NCBI GenBank assembly: GCA_019426215.1
Contig: CM033391.1
Location: 4,452,708 to 4,516,707 of the forward strand
Length of the DNA: 64,000 nt
Source of the DNA: Buddleja alternifolia
Taxonomy: Eukaryota > Streptophyta > Magnoliopsida > Lamiales > Scrophulariaceae
Direction: 5' to 3'
The notes beneath the pieces were generated by a model. It saw nothing but the letters and a program-made list of their open reading frames with translations. It did not search any database and was not told the DNA's origin. Positions 22,980 through 34,606 of the stretch are shown here, one piece after another (the first letter of the stretch is position 1; each line of letters begins with the position of its first letter). The translations under genes were made by a program, and so were the position numbers.

Positions 22980-23492
22980 AATAACCTGCAATTTACAACC
23001 ACAATTTTTGCCAGTAATTATTTTCCAAAAATCTGTACTTTGTAAAATTAGCAAGGTAAAATATTCAGAAAAAAATTGTAAATAAATTAATAAAATTTCA
23101 GAGTAAGGTGTTTTTAGGCATATTAAGAGTTGGGTATATTTTTCAGCATAATAATTAACGAGGTGGTCGCAACTTTATAAATCTTGATTCAAAAAGGTGG
23201 GGGATATTTAGTCCGATAAACTCGAATTGATAGTTATAATAATGAGTCATAAAAGCTTTATCTAATTTTATAAAAGAGGGGATTTGTGGCAGCTTGAATT
23301 TTAATCGGGATTTCTCACATAAAGTGAAAGATGATATCACTATATAGTTATTTTTGTCCTGTATATGTCCAAGAAAATGTGTCCACTCAACGAGTAAGAT
23401 GGTTTTACCGATGAGGTCTCTAATTCTTTAATTTAAATATTAAAATTTCAAAAATTGTATGTAAGAATTATATGTAAATATACATCATACAT
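22980..23492. other. 3' flank of the DUF7054 gene, AT-rich
   Basis: Contains the 3' UTR, with no precise poly(A) site that I can fix, and AT-rich DNA. No other feature seen. Confidence 0.5.
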
Positions 23493-23723
23493 AGGAAAAA
23501 TTACACACTGACCCCCTCATTTATTAGAAATTACCAACACACTTCTTCATGTTAAGGATTTTTTACAATTACACCCCCTATATGTTTAAAAGTTCTTACA
23601 ATTTTACCCCAGTAAACCTTTCGAGTAAACCCCTTGAGGGGGTGTATTGGTAATTTCTAATAAATGAGGGGAGGTTTTGATAATTATAGAATAAATTAGG
23701 GGATCTGTGTGTAACTTTCCCTT
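23493..23723. mobile_element. Mutator-like MITE
   Basis: Inverted ends: GGAAAAATTACACACTGACC on the left and GTGTGTAACTTTCCC on the right, with blocks of CCCCCTCATTTATTAG and its complement next to them. Same family as 20580-20808 and 48958-49397. The flanks TCATACATA and TTATAAATA may be a decayed 9-bp TSD. Confidence 0.75.
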
Positions 23724-23810
23724 ATAAATATTATTAATATATATATATATATATACATTTATTTATATATCACCTACTATTACATACATGTACATATATT
23801 TATTTATATA

Positions 23811-24016
23811 ATAATTATTACAAGTTTAATATTATATTAACTTTCAACTATCAACTAAAAATTAATAGATAAAAATTTACTTGATTTGAAGTAACTTTTG
23901 TTCTCTCTATTTAATAATTATTACAAATTTAATATTATATTAACTTTCAACCATCAACTAACTAGTAACAGATAAAAATTTACTTGATTTGAAGTAACTT
24001 TTGTTCTCTCTTTGAA
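23811..24016 (+). repeat. 103-bp tandem duplication
   Basis: The sequence starting ATAATTATTACAAGTTTAAT at 23811 is repeated from 23914 with few changes, ending both times in GAAGTAACTTTTGTTCTCTC. Confidence 0.85.
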
Positions 24017-24479
24017 AACAAAACAAAACAAAATTCTATCTCACCAGGAAAATCAGCAAAACGATCAGCTTTCAATATAAAATAAAACACCACCTAATCA
24101 AATAAGCATGTTTCCCCAAGAAATTCTCACTAATTATTCTTACCAAAACATAAATCCAAAACATTACCAAACATAGCCTTAGATTTGCTATTTTATTATA
24201 GTGATGTATTATGAGCAGACAATAATTGGACCATCACTACAACAAAACAAGGTTTCAGCCACGAACAAATTCGTCGCTAAAGCCCACATTTCCGTCGCTA
24301 AAGCTCAAATTTCTGTCGCTGAAACTTATCAGCGACGGAAATTTTTCGTTGCCACACCTATAGCTAAAAATGATGTCTCTAATTTGCGACGGAACTTTTC
24401 CATCGCTAATTTTAGCGACGGATCAGATATTCCGTCTCTGTTCCTGTGGCTAATTTGTGAATTTTTCAAAAGAAATCCG

Positions 24480-24760
24480 TCTCTAAAATCCGTCTCTAAT
24501 TTCATTCATTTTTATGCAATAAAATGGTCTCTAAAGCCGTCTCTAATTTCATTCATTTTTATGCAATAAAATGGTCTCTAAAGCCGTCTCTAATTTCATT
24601 CATTTTTATGCAATAAAATGGTCTCTAAAGCCGTCTCTAATTTCATTCATTTTATGCAATAAAATGGTCTCTAAAGCCCTCTCTGATGTCCATCTCTGAA
24701 TTCGTCTTTAATTCCATTCTTTTTTATGCAATAAAATGGTCTCTAAAGCCGTCTCTAATG
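24480..24760 (+). repeat. 47-bp tandem repeat in the CACTA subterminal region
   Basis: The unit GGTCTCTAAAGCCGTCTC plus TTCATTCATTTTTATGCAAT starts at 24526, 24573, 24620 and 24666, with a longer-spaced copy at 24738. It multiplies the CCGTCTCTAA subterminal motif. Confidence 0.85.
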
Positions 24761-25848
24761 TCCATCTCTCAATCCGTCTCTGATTTAGTTAATTTTTTTG
24801 TGTCAAAAATCGTCGCTGATTCCGTCTTTGATTTGGTCAAAGTTCCGTCTCTAAATACCCAGTATTTTTCGTGTTCCATTTATTAATTTTATTAATCTTG
24901 ATTCATTACAAATAATCTCAATACAATCAAATTAACATCAAATTCTAAATTAATTCCAATCAACGTAAATAATGTAACCATCACCGAATATCAAAAATCA
25001 AATATACATTTGAAAATCTATGAAACAAGCAAATCTTTCATTATTTCATCAAATAAATCTTATAATTCAATCAAAAACCAAAGTGTTAACAAATGTAAGC
25101 TACTAAATCATTCATCCAACTAATGAAATCTCACTAACTCTTCATTTAAAATGCAACGATCTCGCTCTTGTCACGTTGTATGTCTCGCTAGCGTCTTACT
25201 TCTCACCCTAAAGAAAAATAATCTCAAGATTAAAATATAAACAAGAGACAAGTATTAGTATTTAAAGTGAGTAAAAAAAACATCATTACATATTTCATAT
25301 AATAAAAGTTAAACAGATGTCTTTTAGAAATAAAACATGACAAGTACAAACTAAATTATTATATAAGAAGAATTTAGAAATGATGGTAAAATATTACAAT
25401 TGTTATAAGCAATGTTAAAGTAAAATACCTTAAACAAATTCTCCAAGCATACAACTTCCTCACACAAATATTGGTGTCTGCAACCCATATAAATATATAA
25501 TATACAAAGTTAAAGTGATGCAAGCTAGTTTTACTTTGAAAAGATAAAGGAAGAAGAAAATATTACTTCTAATTATGCCCTAAAAAGTAAGTTTCACGAA
25601 AATACTCAAGGCAACTAATGTTCTATCACGATGTATCTAGAATAAAAGATGAAATAATCCTTTTTCCTCGATCAAATTAAAAAATTATATTTATGCACAT
25701 AGCTAAACATAGAATATAAGTGTCTAATTATATGTTCAAGATTACTAATAAAAGTTACTTACTTCAATATTAAAAAAGTTCAATCATCACTCTCCATGTC
25801 ATCATGACTATCATCAGAATCAGATTCCTCTTGATCTTGCTCGTCTTC

Positions 25849-27000
25849 TTATGATTCGGGGTACTCTTCATTTCTCATATTTGCTTCATTAATGTTCATG
25901 GCATGTCGAAGACCATTGATCTCATCAGAATTCAGTTCTTTTGTCATAGCATCTGGCACAATGCTAATCTCATCAATCTCTACCAAAATAGGTGGCAGAG
26001 CAGATGTCTTTCCTTCTTGAAAAGCAGTCTCCATGCTTAGCATAGTACTCCCATTTTGTTCTTCAACTAATGGGATATTAAATTTACCTGTAGCTTTTAC
26101 TTTACATACTCCCCACCAGTCACGCCTCTCTCGTTTCATGCCCGAAAATGCAATAAAGTACACTTGTTGAGCTTGGGAAGCTAGTATCAAAGGGTCATTT
26201 GTGTTCAATTTTAATTTATTATTAATTTCCACAAGACCTGATCTATGAACTCTAAGTCCTTTATCAGAAGTATCATACCAATGACACTTAAACAATACAA
26301 TTCTACCCCCCAATCCATAATACTCCAACTCTAGAATCTCTTCCAACAATCCATAATAGTCTACTTCATGTTCATTATATGAACTTCCTAACACGCATAC
26401 ACCATAGTTGGAAGTTTCTTTAAAACGTCCATACTCCAAAGTGTGAAATTTGAATCCATTCACAAAGTAGCCTTTATAGCCTGAAATTCATCTACTAGGA
26501 CCATGAGCTAAACTCCTTATTGCATCATCCACTTTATTATTAGTATCCTGAACCTATTTCAAAATGAGATTAGATATTAAAATATATACCAATTGAATTG
26601 ACTAATATCTTCGTGATTGTAACTAATGCCCTACTTACATGAGCAAGTAGCCACTCGAAAAAGTGTCTATCACGTAATATACCAAGTTCCATCTCAGTTA
26701 TTCTTGGTTGGCACATCTTTTCATCATCAAATTTCCTACAAAGTTGAGATGATCACATATAATTATTACAGGCATATTAAAATATGATAATAATAAATGA
26801 GTTAAATTACTCACTTCAAAAATTGATCGATATTGTCATAATTTATCAAGACATATCTATGTGCAGCTTTCATCTCATCATCACCAAGATATCTAATTGT
26901 GACTCGATGACCAAGTGCTCAGCCTGGATGTGCACAGATCGATGTACTCCCATAAGTATCCATCCCTCCATCATCATTTCGAGGAACTTGATTATCTAAC
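25849..27000 (-). pseudogene. TNP2-like CACTA transposase, C-terminal relic
   Basis: The minus-strand frame from 26463 to 25849 has the DUF4216-type sequence of plant CACTA transposases: NGFKFHTLEYGR, then a block with VLFKCHWYDTSDKG, then LASQAQQVYFIAF. Upstream, past an in-frame stop at about 26490, the frame still reads GYKGYFVNGF. Further upstream (about 26810-26900) AHRYVLINYDNIDQF matches the family's spacer just before that domain. The catalytic Transposase_21 part is absent. The GTG at 26463 is an ordinary valine codon, not a real start. Confidence 0.85.
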
Positions 27001-27429
27001 TTAATAAAAAAGTCCAACCAGCAAAGTTTAAATTACCAAGCTCCTGTTGATTCTAATTAAAGTCAGAATACATATATGTATAAAACTCAAATTAAATTCA
27101 GACTACGCCTTATCAAATTAGAATAAAAAGAAGTAAAGTCCAATACAAGAACTTGTCAAAGTGACAATATGACTAAGAACGCAATAACTAATTAACCACA
27201 ATGTCACTATCATTTAGCAAACGTGCGTCAACTGATAATAAAAATAAATCTTTCTCAGTCAAATAAATTGAGATTAAAGTTAAACGATTAAACTCAAATC
27301 TGAATAAATTTGAGTTTATCCTAGAATAAATCTATGTTAGTTAAACCAAGTTCAATGGTCATAATATCTATCTCTCACATACTAAGATGAGATCCCCACC
27401 TATATTTGTATGAAAGAGAGAGAGATACA

Positions 27430-27501
27430 AAATACATTTCGAACCATTTATCTTGATCTCACGTAGAGTTACCTATTTATCTTCTTAACCACTAGTGTTC
27501 C

Positions 27502-27532
<31 letters not shown>

Positions 27533-27790
27533 TTTTTTTTATAAAGACAACTTATATATATATTATATATGTAAAGAAAAAGATACAAAATACATTTCGA
27601 ACCATTGATCTTTATCACACGTAGAATTACCCATTTATCTTCTTAACCACTAGTGTTGTGTCTTTATATATATATCAGACAACTGATATATTATATATAT
27701 ATAGACATAAAGACATTATATATATATATATATAATATATGTATATCAGACAACTGATATGTATATGATATATATATAAAGACAACTGAA
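27430..27790. repeat. 158-bp duplication and AT microsatellites
   Basis: The block with TACATTTCGAACCATT and CTTCTTAACCACTAGTGTT occurs at 27433 and again at 27591. Between and after the copies are (TA)n tracts, and CAGACAACTGATAT occurs twice (about 27677 and 27748). Inside the CACTA element. Confidence 0.8.
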
Positions 27791-28189
27791 AATGGATAGA
27801 AAACAACTAAAAAAGGACAGAATAACTCAAAAACCTCTCCACTAATCGAGAATTCATGTTATCCCTGCAACTCAATCTTAAAGCAAGCACAAATTTAATA
27901 GAAAAATTGCTTTACCGAACCGAAATCAAGAAATGTCGGTGGAATAATATATATAATTAGATGAAGAAATGGTTAAATATAGTTGAACCAAAGTTACTTC
28001 TAACTAATTTTATCCATAAAAGATTACCCATGAACTCAAGATTAAAAGTACTTCTAACTAATTACCATATACAATTAAAAAAAAATTACCCAAAGAGATC
28101 AGTAATTGAGGCCAGGGGCGAGAAGCAAAAATGAAATTTAGGGCTGATTTGTTTTATATATAGAATTTGTTAATATTCGTATATATATA

Positions 28190-29060
28190 TTAATTACCAA
28201 AATATAGGCATCTAAGGCACCAGTGGTACAATGGTTATTAGACCGTAAATGATAAAAGAGGTCCAATGTTCGACTCTTGGAGTTGTTACAATGGAACTTT
28301 TTGGTTTTTTAATGAAAAAAACAAGTTGTATATAAACTTACACCAACTTGGGTAAGTACATTACCAGGTGGTCCAGTGGTGTAGCAGCCTTATACTTAAA
28401 GTCACAGGTTCGAATCACCTTCTTAAAATGGACTTTTTTTATTTTTGTTAATGAAATAAAATAACAAATACTTAATATTACACCCACATTAGTGCATATA
28501 TTATCATTTGCTTCAATGGTACTCGGTTTCTTATCATAATTGGAGGTCAAAGGTTCGACCCTTGGAGTATGAATTAATCTTTTTAGTTTTTTAATTAAGT
28601 AAATAAGTAATTTTTTAATTAAACAAATAAGGTTATGTATCACACACAAGCATTAGTGAAGAAATTACCTTGTAGTCAAGTGGTAAGCGGTGCCTTATGG
28701 ATAAGTGGAGGTCATAGGTTCGATTCATAGTTTTGTAAAGTATTTTTTTTAGTATTTTCAATGAAATAAAATAAGAAGTATTTAATTCTACACTTACATT
28801 AGGATATATATTATCATGTGCTCTAGTGGTACTTAGTTCCTTATATGAAATTGGAGGTCACAGGTTCGATTCTTGGAGTTTGGATCAATCCATTTAGTTT
28901 TTTAATTAAGCAAATAAGTAATTTTTTTAATTAAACAAATAAGACTTATGTATTACAAACAAGCATTTGTAAACAAATTACCTTGTAGCCCAATGGTACT
29001 AAATAGCAATATTCAAGTGGATGGTCGTGAGTTCAAGCTCTTAAACACAAATATTTTATT
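28190..29060 (+). repeat. Tandem array of tRNA-like (Pol III box) units
   Basis: Six B-box-like sites occur in one orientation: TGTTCGACTC at 28267, GGTTCGAATC at 28407, GGTTCGACCC at 28552, GGTTCGATTC at 28717 and 28863, and AGTTCAAGCTC at about 29030. Most have an A-box-like element (such as AGTCAAGTGGTAAGCGG) about 35-45 bp before, and a T-run after. Spacings alternate at about 145 and 165 bp, and every second unit matches (28407/28717/29029 and 28552/28863). The true period is therefore a dimer of about 311 bp. No unit has proper acceptor stems, so these are not working tRNAs; tRNA-derived SINE-like units fit best. Confidence 0.7.
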
Positions 29061-29478
29061 ATGCCATTTTTTTTTTCAATTCTATTTTTTCCGTCGCAGA
29101 TCCGTCGCTGATTCCGTCTCTGATTGCCACGGAAATCAAATTTTTATTTCCGTCTCTTAATCCGTCTTAAATATGAAAACTGAGAAGGAAAAAATCCGTC
29201 TCTAAAATAGGAAAAATTACGTAATAAAATTAGCGACGGATTTAGCGATGAACTTATTTCCGTCTCTAAATACGTCGGTGAAACCGTCTCTGATTAGCAC
29301 TAACTTCCCTCATCAGGAATTTATTCAAGAAATTGAGACGGATTCGAAAATTCGTCGGTAATCCGTCGTTGATTTGTGACGGAATCTATTTTCGTAGCTG
29401 AATCAATCTCTGATTTGCCACGGATTTTGTTCCGTCTCAGATTTTCCGTGGATGAAGGACTGTTTTCTTGCAGTGCAT

Positions 29479-30166
29479 AACGTCTGATCCAGTGAGTGAA
29501 ATTTATTTACTAGTGTATTGATGAAGTTGTGATGACGAAGTAGGCTATAAATCTCCATGAGCTTTAATAGAAAATATTATGCGACTTTTAAGTTTGTTTT
29601 TTGTCCTATTAATATTTTGTTGTGATGCGTTCCACATTGACATTTATTTACATTTCTATAGTATTAAATGTGTGCAAGAAATGTCATAATTTGAGGTCTC
29701 AATTAATTGCTGAAATTTCCATGATAATGAAAAGATTAGTCAAGTGATCTTAAAAACGTGAAAAGTTTGGGATTAGAAAGAAGAAAACTAAATTAATATT
29801 TTCAGCACACACTTTTGTAAGATAGCTTTCAACTGCAAGGATGTTGATAAAGTTAATTACATTATAATTTTTAAAGATATGTGACTTTAATATCTTCACG
29901 TTTTAATTTGAGTTTGATTTGAACTAATTACAAACTTTAAGTTCAAACTCATTTCAAGCTAATTAACCTTTGGAAACAAAGTCCGAGCTCAAAGTAGGAG
30001 TACCAAATCCGACATCGAATTAAATAATCAAATAAGTCGAACTCTAACTTTGACTCATTAATGTTCAAGTTTGAAAATATGGTCATTAGAGACAAAAGAA
30101 AAGAGTATTTAGCTCACAAATTAAAAAATAAAAAAGAAAAAAAAATCTCGTACTATCACAACTTTT
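29479..30166. other. AT-rich intergenic DNA
   Basis: No gene, RNA or clear repeat border is seen here. Confidence 0.5.
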
Positions 30167-30734
30167 AGGACCCGATTGGATGGCATGCTGTTAATAATTT
30201 CTCAGAGATTTATTTTTATCAAAAATGCATTTGCTTGATATCTTTTAAAAATATTCCAAAAAAATGCTACACACAATTTCCCTAAAGAAAATCTCAAATT
30301 TTTTTAAAAAATGAATTTAGTGGTATTTCTCTCAAATTTTTCTTAGAAAGTCAGAATTTTACTATTCATGATTAGGCAGTTCACCAAATAACTAAAAGTA
30401 CTTTATCCGCCAATATCTTAATATAATTATCAAAACAATCACATATCTTTATTTGAAATTATGTAAGTTACGAAATAAGATTCACTTTGCATATTTTTTG
30501 ATGCCTTAATCAATGAGTTTAACTATTTCTAAATTTTTTTATAAAAACAAAACTCATTCATATCAATTTCCCCCAAAAAATAATTTTTCTTACAAAAAAT
30601 ATATATCACATCGCATAAAAAAACTCATCCAAACACAATTTCTCCATTATATCTCTATGTTTTAAAAAATAATTTCTCTTACTTTATCTATTAAATGAGA
30701 AATAAAAAATAGACGTTTATTCAATCGAGCCCTT
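30167..30734. mobile_element. Probable TIR MITE
   Basis: The ends AGGACCCGATTGGATGG and TTCAATCGAGCCCTT are imperfect inverted repeats of about 16 bp. The interior is AT-rich and non-coding. No clear TSD, so the family is uncertain. Confidence 0.5.
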
Positions 30735-31133
30735 GGGTTTTTACGGCAAAAAATACTCCCTCGGATAAGGGAATGAACTAGATGGATGAGAATACCCTTC
30801 ATTGGGATCGTCAAAGCTTTTTTCTTGGTGGAAAAAAATAATCGAAATTTCCTTTAGAGCACAATCCGCCACATAATATGTTTTCGGAGGTGCCGTATAT
30901 ATGTGAAAAGAATAATTTTAAGGTACAAAGTGCCAAATGACCTTATTGAAAAGGTGCAAAATGCAATTACACCAATAATTCAGTCTAGTTGCATGAGTTA
31001 TTATTGTTGATGCGAAATGCTATATAGTCGTTCTAGTTCATGCATTTGCCTTTGTCGTTTGCTAGTGGGAGTTGTATTCGTGGTTGGAAATTGCAAGATT
31101 TATTGCATAATAGAGGAATGTGTACCCGGTGCA

Positions 31134-31440
31134 GTGGCGGATCTAGAAATTTGGATCAATGGGGGCACAATTTACTGAACAAAATAAAAAATAAAAATAA
31201 ATATAAACAATATTTTTAACACAAAATGATTAACAATAATTAGTAAATTACATTTTACAACTGTCGTCTACGAGTTTTCATCTTCTGAAAGAGACCGAGG
31301 GTGAGATGGAAATTGGAATTGGAGGGGGTCTTTAAAAATTTGAGTGGGCATTAATGTAATTTATAAATTAAAACTAAAAAATATGTATATATTAAAAAAA
31401 ATCTGAGTGGGGGGCACCGGCCCCTTCCTAATTGTCCTTT
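31134..31440. mobile_element. Degraded MITE fragment
   Basis: Begins CAGTGGCGGATCTAGAAATT and later has GGGGGGCACCGGCCCC. It resembles the left end of the MITE at 19984. The right TIR is missing. Confidence 0.5.
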
Positions 31441-31788
31441 TTATATTTTACATTATTTGTAGACAATTGAACATATTATATTATGCATAAAACCGGACAT
31501 TAAAGATTAAATTTAAATGTATATCTAAAGTGTTTGGTAAAAAAAAAGTGTATGTTGTTACTTACAAATGACTATTTTGATATCGCTACATTCGATGTTT
31601 TAAAAATTATATATATATTCTTCAAACGAATAAGCAAATGTATTTATTGTTAGGAATCAATGCGCATAAAAGAAATTAAAAGTAAAAATCAAAGTAAGAA
31701 AACAAAACAACGATTTACGTGGTTCGACAATTTGTCTATATCCACGGACCTATACTAGAGAGATTTTATTGATGTATAAGAGTGATCA

Positions 31789-33010
31789 TGATGGGTGTCA
31801 AATCCACACAAAAATAATTTCTACTCCTAAATTTGTAGATAGCGATGAGCAGGGTCGAATCCACAGGAATTGGTTTAAATTTAATTCTCAATAAACGAAT
31901 AAAATAAAAGGGGGGATTTTTAATAATCGATTAAACTAAAATTAAAGTAAATAACTAAAATTATTAAAATCAAGAGATGCAAAATTAAACGAATAGAAGA
32001 AATCAATATGTGGTGAGATTCTAGCCTAAGGAGTTATCTCGGTTTTGATTCCAAGAGTTGATCCTTGATACAAAGATTTTTCAATGTTCATAAATAAATT
32101 GACTATAGTTATTAACAAGCTCTAACAACCTAGTTTCTCCTTAATTTATCGATAACCAAAACAAACTCTTTGATTATTTCTCTTATTGATTAAACAACCC
32201 TAAATAAGCTCTTAGGATTTAATTTAACAATATCATTAAGAAATAGAGAAACACCAATTCTAACCAACAAACTCACAAGCTCGGTTCATTTAGATTAGAT
32301 CACATATTCCCATAACAACAATCGAAAACTTGTCCATAATCAACGTTATTAACTGCCACAAATATTAGAATTGACCAAACAATTACGAATTCGGGATTCT
32401 AAATGGCTATATACCATTCCGACAATCAAATAACGGGCCCTTATTATTCAATTAACAAAATAATAATTTCAACAAACATAGAAAATATGCAAATACTCAA
32501 GGACAAAGAAGGAATAAACATAAATTAGATCCCACAACTTTTGTAGAATCAAAACTTCAATAATCCTTGGCTAGAACTTGAGTTTTTAGCAATATATCTT
32601 GAAAGAAAGAAAAAACGTAGGAATTCTTCTTTTCTCCATATAAAAAACGTGTAATATGATAAAGTGTGGAAGAGATCCTAAAATTCCGGCAATTCTAATT
32701 ATATATAACTAGCCAAAAGACTCCTAACTAAATAAAACTCTAATTCTAATGAAATAAGGAAATTAATTCCTTAGTATAATAAAATACTAATAAGACTTCT
32801 AAAAAAATAGGAAAGCTCCTAAAAAATAAGAAGACTCCTACAACTTCACGTGTCTTCTTCTTTTTCTCCATCTTTTTCTTCCTTTTCTTCTTCTTTCAAA
32901 TTTCACCTATCAAAATAAAAATTATAATAAAATATCTATAATTTAAACTCAAATACTAACAAAAGAATAAAAAAATTCTATGAAAAATATGCATAAAATG
33001 CACACTAACA
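31789..33010. mobile_element. Nested LTR-like insertion (solo LTR?)
   Basis: Starts TGATGGGTGTCA and ends TGCACACTAACA, flanked by the 5-bp duplication GATCA (31784-31788 and 33011-33015). It splits the copia LTR. Near its left end is AGCAGGGTCGAATCCACAGG, a motif I associate with plant LTR elements. No coding domain was found. At 1222 bp it may be a solo LTR or a small non-autonomous element. Confidence 0.7.
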
Positions 33011-33355
33011 GATCAACTTTTACAAAGATGAATAATCATCTACTTATCTAGTAGAACCTTGGAGAATAAGTAATACAATTCCTAATACACTTAGGAATCC
33101 CAAAACTTGCCAAAAACAGCCAAAAAATGCATGATTTAAAAATGTCGTCTGCGCCCGTGGCGCCACATGGGCAGAACCTCCTTCTTTTTTCATCTTTTTG
33201 GCTTTTTTCTTTTGCACTTTGATTGTCTCCACTTATAACCCATCAATCTCCCACTTGGAGACTAAATTCAAAGTAGAATGAAACCTCATCTTCACTGGCG
33301 ATCCTTACTTCTCCAAGTAAACGCACTCTCTCTTTAGCATAAGTCGGCCTCCTCA

Positions 33356-34051
33356 TCACAGAAACTCGAGGCCACCTGAGGCCATGCATAGCCTCAGTTT
33401 CTCGATGGTAACTCCCTTAGTTAACAAATCCTCCGGATTCTTCGAACCTAAAATCTTATTCAATTCCAAAGTCCCATCATCAGTCATCTCCTGAATGTGA
33501 TGATACTTCAACTGAATATGCTTTGTCCTCGAGTGAAATATCGGATTCTTTGTCAACCAAATGGTATTTTGACTATCACTGTAGAGTGCACAATCTCGTT
33601 GCTCCTTATCAATCTCCCTCAAAAAGTGTTTCAACCAAACCATCTCTTTACCCGCTTCTGAAATATAGAAATATACTTGGCTTTGGTTGTAGAGAGTGCT
33701 ACACACTTTTGTAGCCTAGAAGTCCAACTTATTGCAATGCCACCCAAAGTGTAAATGTACCCCGATGTACTCTTCCGACCATCTTGATCACCACCTAAAT
33801 CCGCATCCACGAAACCCTCTAAAGTAACATTTTGCCCAAAAAACATAAGCACATACTCGATGTATCCCTTAAATACCTCAGTAGCCACTTTACCGTTTCC
33901 CAATGCTTTAACCCCGTATTAGCTATATACCAGCTCACTACTCCCACTGCATGAGCTATACCCGGCCTTGTACACGCCATTGCGTACATCAAACTCCCAA
34001 TGGCAGATGCATAAGGAACCTTTGCCATTTGTTCGCTCCTCCTCAGTCTCA
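33356..34051 (-). pseudogene. Ty1/copia RT end and RNase H relic
   Basis: Three overlapping frames together show the copia RT tail (VPYASAIGSLMYAMACTRP), the start of RNase H (GFVDADLGGD, then STSGYIYTLGG), and its end (LYSDSQNTIWLTKNP, then HSRTKHIQLKYHHIQE). At least two frameshifts separate the parts. In autonomous elements these domains copy RNA into DNA; here they cannot form one product. Confidence 0.9.
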
Positions 34052-34088
34052 CGTTTTAATTACAGTAATGCCCTTAGACATTTTTGGC

Positions 34089-34500
34089 CCTGAGTGGTTT
34101 GAGGGTTGCTAACGGAGGTGAAGTGCTGCTTAATATTCAGCTCTTGGCACCATTCCCTTAACGTTGCACCCTGAAATTGGGTGCTATTGTTTGAAACCAG
34201 AGATCTTAGGATCCCAAAACGAGTGATTACATTTTTCCATAAGAGTTTCATCACCTCTTTCTCGGATATCTTGGCTAGTGGTTCAGCTTCCACCCACTCG
34301 GTGAAATAGTTAACGGCGACTAGCAAAAACTTCCTTTGACCAGTGGCTAAAGGAAAGGGTCCAACTATATCTAGACCCCACATGTCGAAGGGGCATGTAC
34401 TTTCTAGTGGTCGCATCTCGGCTCCTGGGAGGTGACTTATGTTGGAGTGCTCCTGGCAGTTTCTGCATTTTCTCACTAAGTTTTGGGCATCTTCAAGCAT
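34089..34500 (-). pseudogene. Gypsy integrase fragment
   Basis: Contains the second half of the zinc-binding HHCC region (CRNCQEHS) and part of the catalytic core: WGLDIVGPFP, TEWVEAEPL, then NNSTQFQG where the family usually has DNGTQF, so the second catalytic Asp looks replaced by Asn. The frame then runs from SNPQTT straight into LTR sequence, so the third catalytic region and the C-terminal domain are incomplete. Confidence 0.85.
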
Positions 34501-34606
34501 CGTCGGCTAGAAGTATCCTTGTCGTAATGTCTTAACCGCGAACGCCTTACCCCCAAGGTGATTGCCACAACACCCCTCACGTGTTTAGCGCAACACATAG
34601 TCTGCT

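Larger units (their letters stand above)
24235..29475 (-). mobile_element. CACTA (En/Spm) DNA transposon, internally decayed
   Basis: The left end is CACTACAACAAAACAAGG and the right end GTTTTCTTGCAGTG, inverted repeats of CACTA type, flanked by the 3-bp TSD CAT (24232-24234 and 29476-29478). Both subterminal regions (24255-24860 and 29090-29460) are packed with CCGTCGCTAA or CCGTCTCTAA words in varying orientation, as expected of transposase-binding subterminal repeats. The remaining transposase lies on the minus strand (25849-27000), so the 5' end is on the right. The N-terminal transposase part is missing. In its place lie microsatellites, a 158-bp duplication and a tRNA-like array. At 5.2 kb it is shorter than autonomous CACTA elements and cannot make its own transposase. 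Confidence 0.93.
31648..34051 (-). mobile_element. Ty1/copia retrotransposon, 3' part
   Basis: On the minus strand this holds the end of a copia polyprotein (34051-33356), then a polypurine tract (AAGTGGGAGA), then an LTR starting TGATGGGTTATAAG at 33245 and ending ATTCCTAACA at 31648. The LTR is cut by a separate insertion (31789-33010) and would be about 370 bp without it. Everything upstream of the RT C-terminus is missing; at 34051/34052 the sequence switches to gypsy LTR. Nothing codes for a complete product. Confidence 0.8.

Noticed and set aside
25849..26463. Independent gene of 204 codons starting at 26463.
   Set aside because: The start is a GTG valine codon, the conserved frame continues upstream past a stop, and the whole is the C-terminal relic of the CACTA transposase.
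28190..29060. Functional tRNA genes.
   Set aside because: A and B boxes are present but no unit shows a paired acceptor stem or a proper anticodon arm, unlike the tRNA-Leu at 48818.
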